NCBI GenBank assembly: GCA_050084515.1
Contig: CM114273.1
Coordinates: 39,804,001-39,868,000, forward strand
DNA: 64,000 nucleotides
Direction of reading: 5' to 3'
DNA from: Blasia pusilla
Taxonomy: Eukaryota > Marchantiophyta > Marchantiopsida > Blasiales
Part shown: positions 60,888-64,000 of the stretch, piece after piece
Numbering within the stretch: the first letter of the stretch is position 1
Layout of the letters: each line of letters starts with the position of its first letter
The notes under the pieces: model-generated
What the model saw: only the letters and a program-made list of their open reading frames with translations
Database searches by the model: none
Told to the model about the DNA's origin: nothing
Translations under genes and position numbers: made by a program

Positions 60888-61223
60888 AAGAAGGTTGAAT
60901 TCAATGAGACAACACTCACTCGTACTCAAGCAAACAGAATTTTCTCTATATCTTCAGGAGGCATTAGATTAGACCAGCTCCGAACTCTCAGACATGAGTT
61001 CCATCTACCTTTATCCATGATAATAGATCTTACCTCTTCAAAAGCTTCTCACCTCATAAATAGGATGAAGCTTGCAAGCTCCAACGGGAAGCTTCCTGAC
61101 TATACCCCACCAGGTTTTGAAGATGACACTCCCCACTTTGTTCCTATCCTACTTGACTTTGACCCTATCAATGTCAAATCTGAACCCAACTCCTCCACTT
61201 CACCGATAGATCCGTTCTCCTAG
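60888..61223 (+). CDS. Hypothetical open frame on the plus strand
   Basis: Open for 111 codons, with a plausible upstream acceptor (gtctttag, about 60862). It includes TLTRTQANRIFSISSGGIRL, the run DQLRTLRHEFHLPLSMIIDL and SKASHLINRMKLASSNGKLP, then an acidic proline-rich tail. Codon use looks like coding DNA but I do not recognise the family. It is convergent with the helicase relic and could be part of the same transposon. Confidence 0.4.
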   Translation, partial: KKVEFNETTLTRTQANRIFSISSGGIRLDQLRTLRHEFHLPLSMIIDLTSSKASHLINRMKLASSNGKLPDYTPPGFEDDTPHFVPILLDFDPINVKSEPNSSTSPIDPFS

Positions 61224-61639
61224 AATGTTGGACAGAGTCCGAGATTGTCACAAAATCTCATATGGTTTTCAGTTGATTGAGTGTAGCGCGGCGCATATGG
61301 CTCTGGCATTGTCTAAATGTTGTTGAGGATCAAACTCGCGAAGTCCATATAGTTCACTGGGGTCTGTAAAGTCGTTAGTGCAAGCAGCAAGTAGTAAAGA
61401 GGCAAATCAATTGCATTATAAGCTATATAAATTACTTGAGGGCAGGATGTATCTGGTAAAGATGGTGGTATTAATGCTGTGGATAGTGAGTCGTACGGTG
61501 TTGATGTAAAACTCTGAGAATGAGCATGATGTACTTGTTGCACCTAGGTGAGGGGCTTGCTGGATGAAACTGCCTTGCGCGCCCTTACCCTTTGTCCTTG
61601 AAGTATTATCATGAGGTGCCATTTTGAAATTGAACTATT

Positions 61640-64000
61640 AGTAGTGTGGAGGAAATCATGGTGGATTCAGGACTGTCCAAATGTGAAAAAGTCAGATGGA
61701 GACAAACTTCCAAGAATTCTGATCTGATCTCTAAATTGGGCACGTGAAAGCATGACATAAACTAGACCAGGTGCAAAAGCATATTTAATGACAAGTAAGC
61801 ACTTTCCTTTTACTGTAAGACCTTGGATTTTGTGTCATGTCATGGCATAACTAAGTGTTAAGGGGAATTTTTTTTGTAATATTTATAATTTGAGCCATAC
61901 CAGAGTGTGGAAAAATCGGTCCTGGTGACTCGTACAGTTTCTCTAGATGTAGTAATCTTAACAGATATAGATGTAAAAATAGTATCTTTATATGTAAATC
62001 TATTATGAAACCATGAGAGCCGTTTGCGGCTTGAATCTTGAGGTTAATGTCAGATGTGAGCATGACTCTACAACCAATGGCAAAGAAAGGTAGCTTATGG
62101 AAATCGGCATCATGTATCCATGTTTGTAATTCAAGAATATGAGGAATCGTTGATTATATCTGCCTGAATGATGGATGTTTTGCCAAAAAAATGGTTCAAA
62201 CACACAGAGTTAAAAGTCTCATATCCTCTCGATGGGAAAAAATGATAGTTGTGTCTTTAGTAAGGAAGTCAATTTCATCATTCTCATAGACAAAGCATGA
62301 CCCAAGGGAAGATTCTATTTCCTGGAAAGAAGGAAGTCGATTTCTCACTGTATTCAAGAAGTGTAAGTACTAAATATCACTAGAATGACATACAGATGTC
62401 AGAAGCTCATATTTATCTGCTAAGGACACGAGCTCGAAAGAGAGTAGGTGAATAGATGAGCATGTCATTTCCGTTTTATGTCTACAAACAAGTGGTAACT
62501 GACACATGTCACCCACATGGTTGAACAAAAATAGACAAGTCCTTCTTTAGGACGGACATGGGTTGTAAGAGGTGGGACCCACGCTTATAGTCCATGATGG
62601 AAGGTAAGGCAAGGATGAGTGGAGCAATGAGGGAGGAGGGAGTGGAGGTGTAAGAGGAAGAAATGGGGGAGTATGGAACACGAAGGCAAGTAAGGGGAAG
62701 CAGAAAGAAGGGAAAGGTGGGGCCCATATGGACAAGTCCTTCCATAGAATGGACATAAGTCCATGAACATAGACATGGACTTTGTCCACATGCAACCTTG
62801 GTCACCCACGAGAACTATGAGACGACCTCCGAATGGGTCACGTGTAGAAGTAGTTGTAGTTTCATTTAGCCTCATGGCTATAATTTGAAGAAGATGAGGT
62901 GTTAACATTGAACATTCATCTATAATAACTACCTTAGACTCCCTGAGTTTTAAACTTGCGTGTGAGGTGGCGTGCATGAATGGAACCTCCCCGTGTATTG
63001 GAATGCAAAAAGCAGAGTGAACAATAGTGGCATGTGGGTGTAATCTAAGTGCTGCCATACCTGTTGTGTCTGCAAGTAGGACATGTCAACCTAATGACTT
63101 CCAAAACTCACACATAAAATTGATAAACAAAGTCTTTCCAGTACCTCGAGAGCTATGTAATAAAACTAAACCAGATGATTTGAATTTGAGCTTGTGAAAA
63201 AGCTGTTGTTGCTCGCTCTTGAGGACGGTAATATCAAGTTCACAAGCATCTTCTGTAATAAGATCAGCAGATGATAGGCTTGGTGGATTTTGTGTTAATA
63301 TCTCAAATAGGTTGTCTTGCAAGAAGGGCCTAAGATTATCGGAAGTCTTAGTTAGTATTTTAGCAGTATGTGTTGAGCTCCATAGATTCAAAGTAGCATG
63401 TGTATTTATGAGTGTATCAATTGATTCTATGCTAGTTATAACACCTCGTAGTAGGCACTAATGAAGATATGACTACCGGGGTGATCTTGAGGAGATAAAG
63501 TCGTTATCTGACCTCAATGGCACATGGTGAAGAAGTTGACTGTAATAGAACTCATTCCACTAGTGAAGTGGTTGGAATTCTGTAAAACAAACTAGTCTAG
63601 AGGTCTTGCAAAGAATGTTTCCTAACAAATCAACCCCTATAGGTATTGCAGCAGCGGAGTGTTTGGTGCTTTTTACAGCAATATAGTAGGTCTAGTAATG
63701 TGTAAATATAATAGATTCCAAAGATTCGGGTTAATTACAATATACTAAGACATGATGAATGCATGGTACTGATGCATTCTTATATAATGTAGTTCGGCGT
63801 GTTAGTGGATTAGAGTCTATGTACTTGACAGATTGGGACTTGAATATGATTGGAATTTGCATGGACATGAGAGAAGCTTCTATAGAAGATATAGAACGAT
63901 TCAGGACAACTCCAGATATGAGCTTAAGTTTAACATCATCCAAACTATCCACTCCTAGAGAACCTGCGGTTTCTGTGTCAATGCCCAGAGATCCTGTAGG
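61640..64000 (-). pseudogene. Helitron-type PIF1 helicase, degenerate, runs off the right edge
   Basis: Read on the minus strand from the right edge: IEASLMSMQIPIIFKSQSVK and SNPLTRRTTLYKN (63952-63731), then YYSQLLHHVPLRSDNDFISS (about 63550-63490). Walker A is LLHSSRGTGKTLFINFM (about 63180-63110), followed by MAALRLHPHATIVHSAF (63058 on), Walker B KVVIIDECSML and GGRLIVLVGDQ. The helicase tail is VMLTSDINLKIQAANGSHGF (62063 on), then, after shifts, GLVYVMLSRA-like sequence near 61750. This order matches PIF1/Helitron helicases. Multiple frameshifts and stops make it inactive. No Rep domain is visible, as it would lie beyond 64000; so a non-Helitron PIF1 element is possible. Confidence 0.75.

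Overview
The window looks like nuclear DNA of a land plant. Its genes have short GT-AG introns, and it holds a plant PIN-LIKES transporter, a plant-type BTB/POZ protein and a plastid/cyanobacterial DUF3172 protein. Between them are AT-rich, transposon-packed tracts with nested Ty1/copia, Ty3/gypsy, CACTA and Helitron-type elements. The intron-less BTB and PILS frames and the element types would suit a seedless plant (bryophyte, lycophyte or fern). That placement is inference; nothing in the sequence fixes the species.

Layout. 1-9383 (+): 27 exons of SMC4, the condensin ATPase, from its Walker A motif to its stop; the N-terminus is off the left edge. 9384-14226: gene-poor, with hairpins and a possible mini-Helitron. 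14227-15582 (+): BTB/POZ protein. 15583-21095: AT-rich intergenic DNA. 21096-22968 (+): DUF3172 gene. 24352-25285: fold-back element with target duplications. 26670-27164 (-): relic of an old copia RNase H, broken by a younger copia (27165-34158, 10%-diverged LTRs). That copia was itself interrupted by a rearranged LTR element (29316-31002).

36045-48446 (+) is the most interesting part: a decayed Ty3/gypsy element in the order gag, CCHC knuckles, protease, C5 cytosine DNA methyltransferase, reverse transcriptase, RNase H, integrase, PHD finger. A 5.26-kb CACTA element (39646-44908, 3-bp target duplication) sits at the methyltransferase/RT junction. The methyltransferase shows motifs I, IV, VI, VIII, IX and X in order. 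A PHD-like finger follows the integrase in the same frame. Premature stops in the gag-protease-methyltransferase frame are 12 TAG, 4 TGA and 0 TAA, as expected if methylated cytosines in CHG and CG sites deaminated.

53844-54916: non-autonomous Helitron candidate. 56660-58081 (+): PIN-LIKES auxin carrier in one uninterrupted frame. 58760-64000: AT-rich tract with a minus-strand Helitron-type PIF1 helicase relic that runs off the right edge.

The host genes (SMC4, BTB, DUF3172, PILS) show no operon-like or pathway link. The region's logic is layered transposition: old copia, then younger copia, then an LTR element inside it; and a methyltransferase-bearing gypsy later split by a CACTA transposon.
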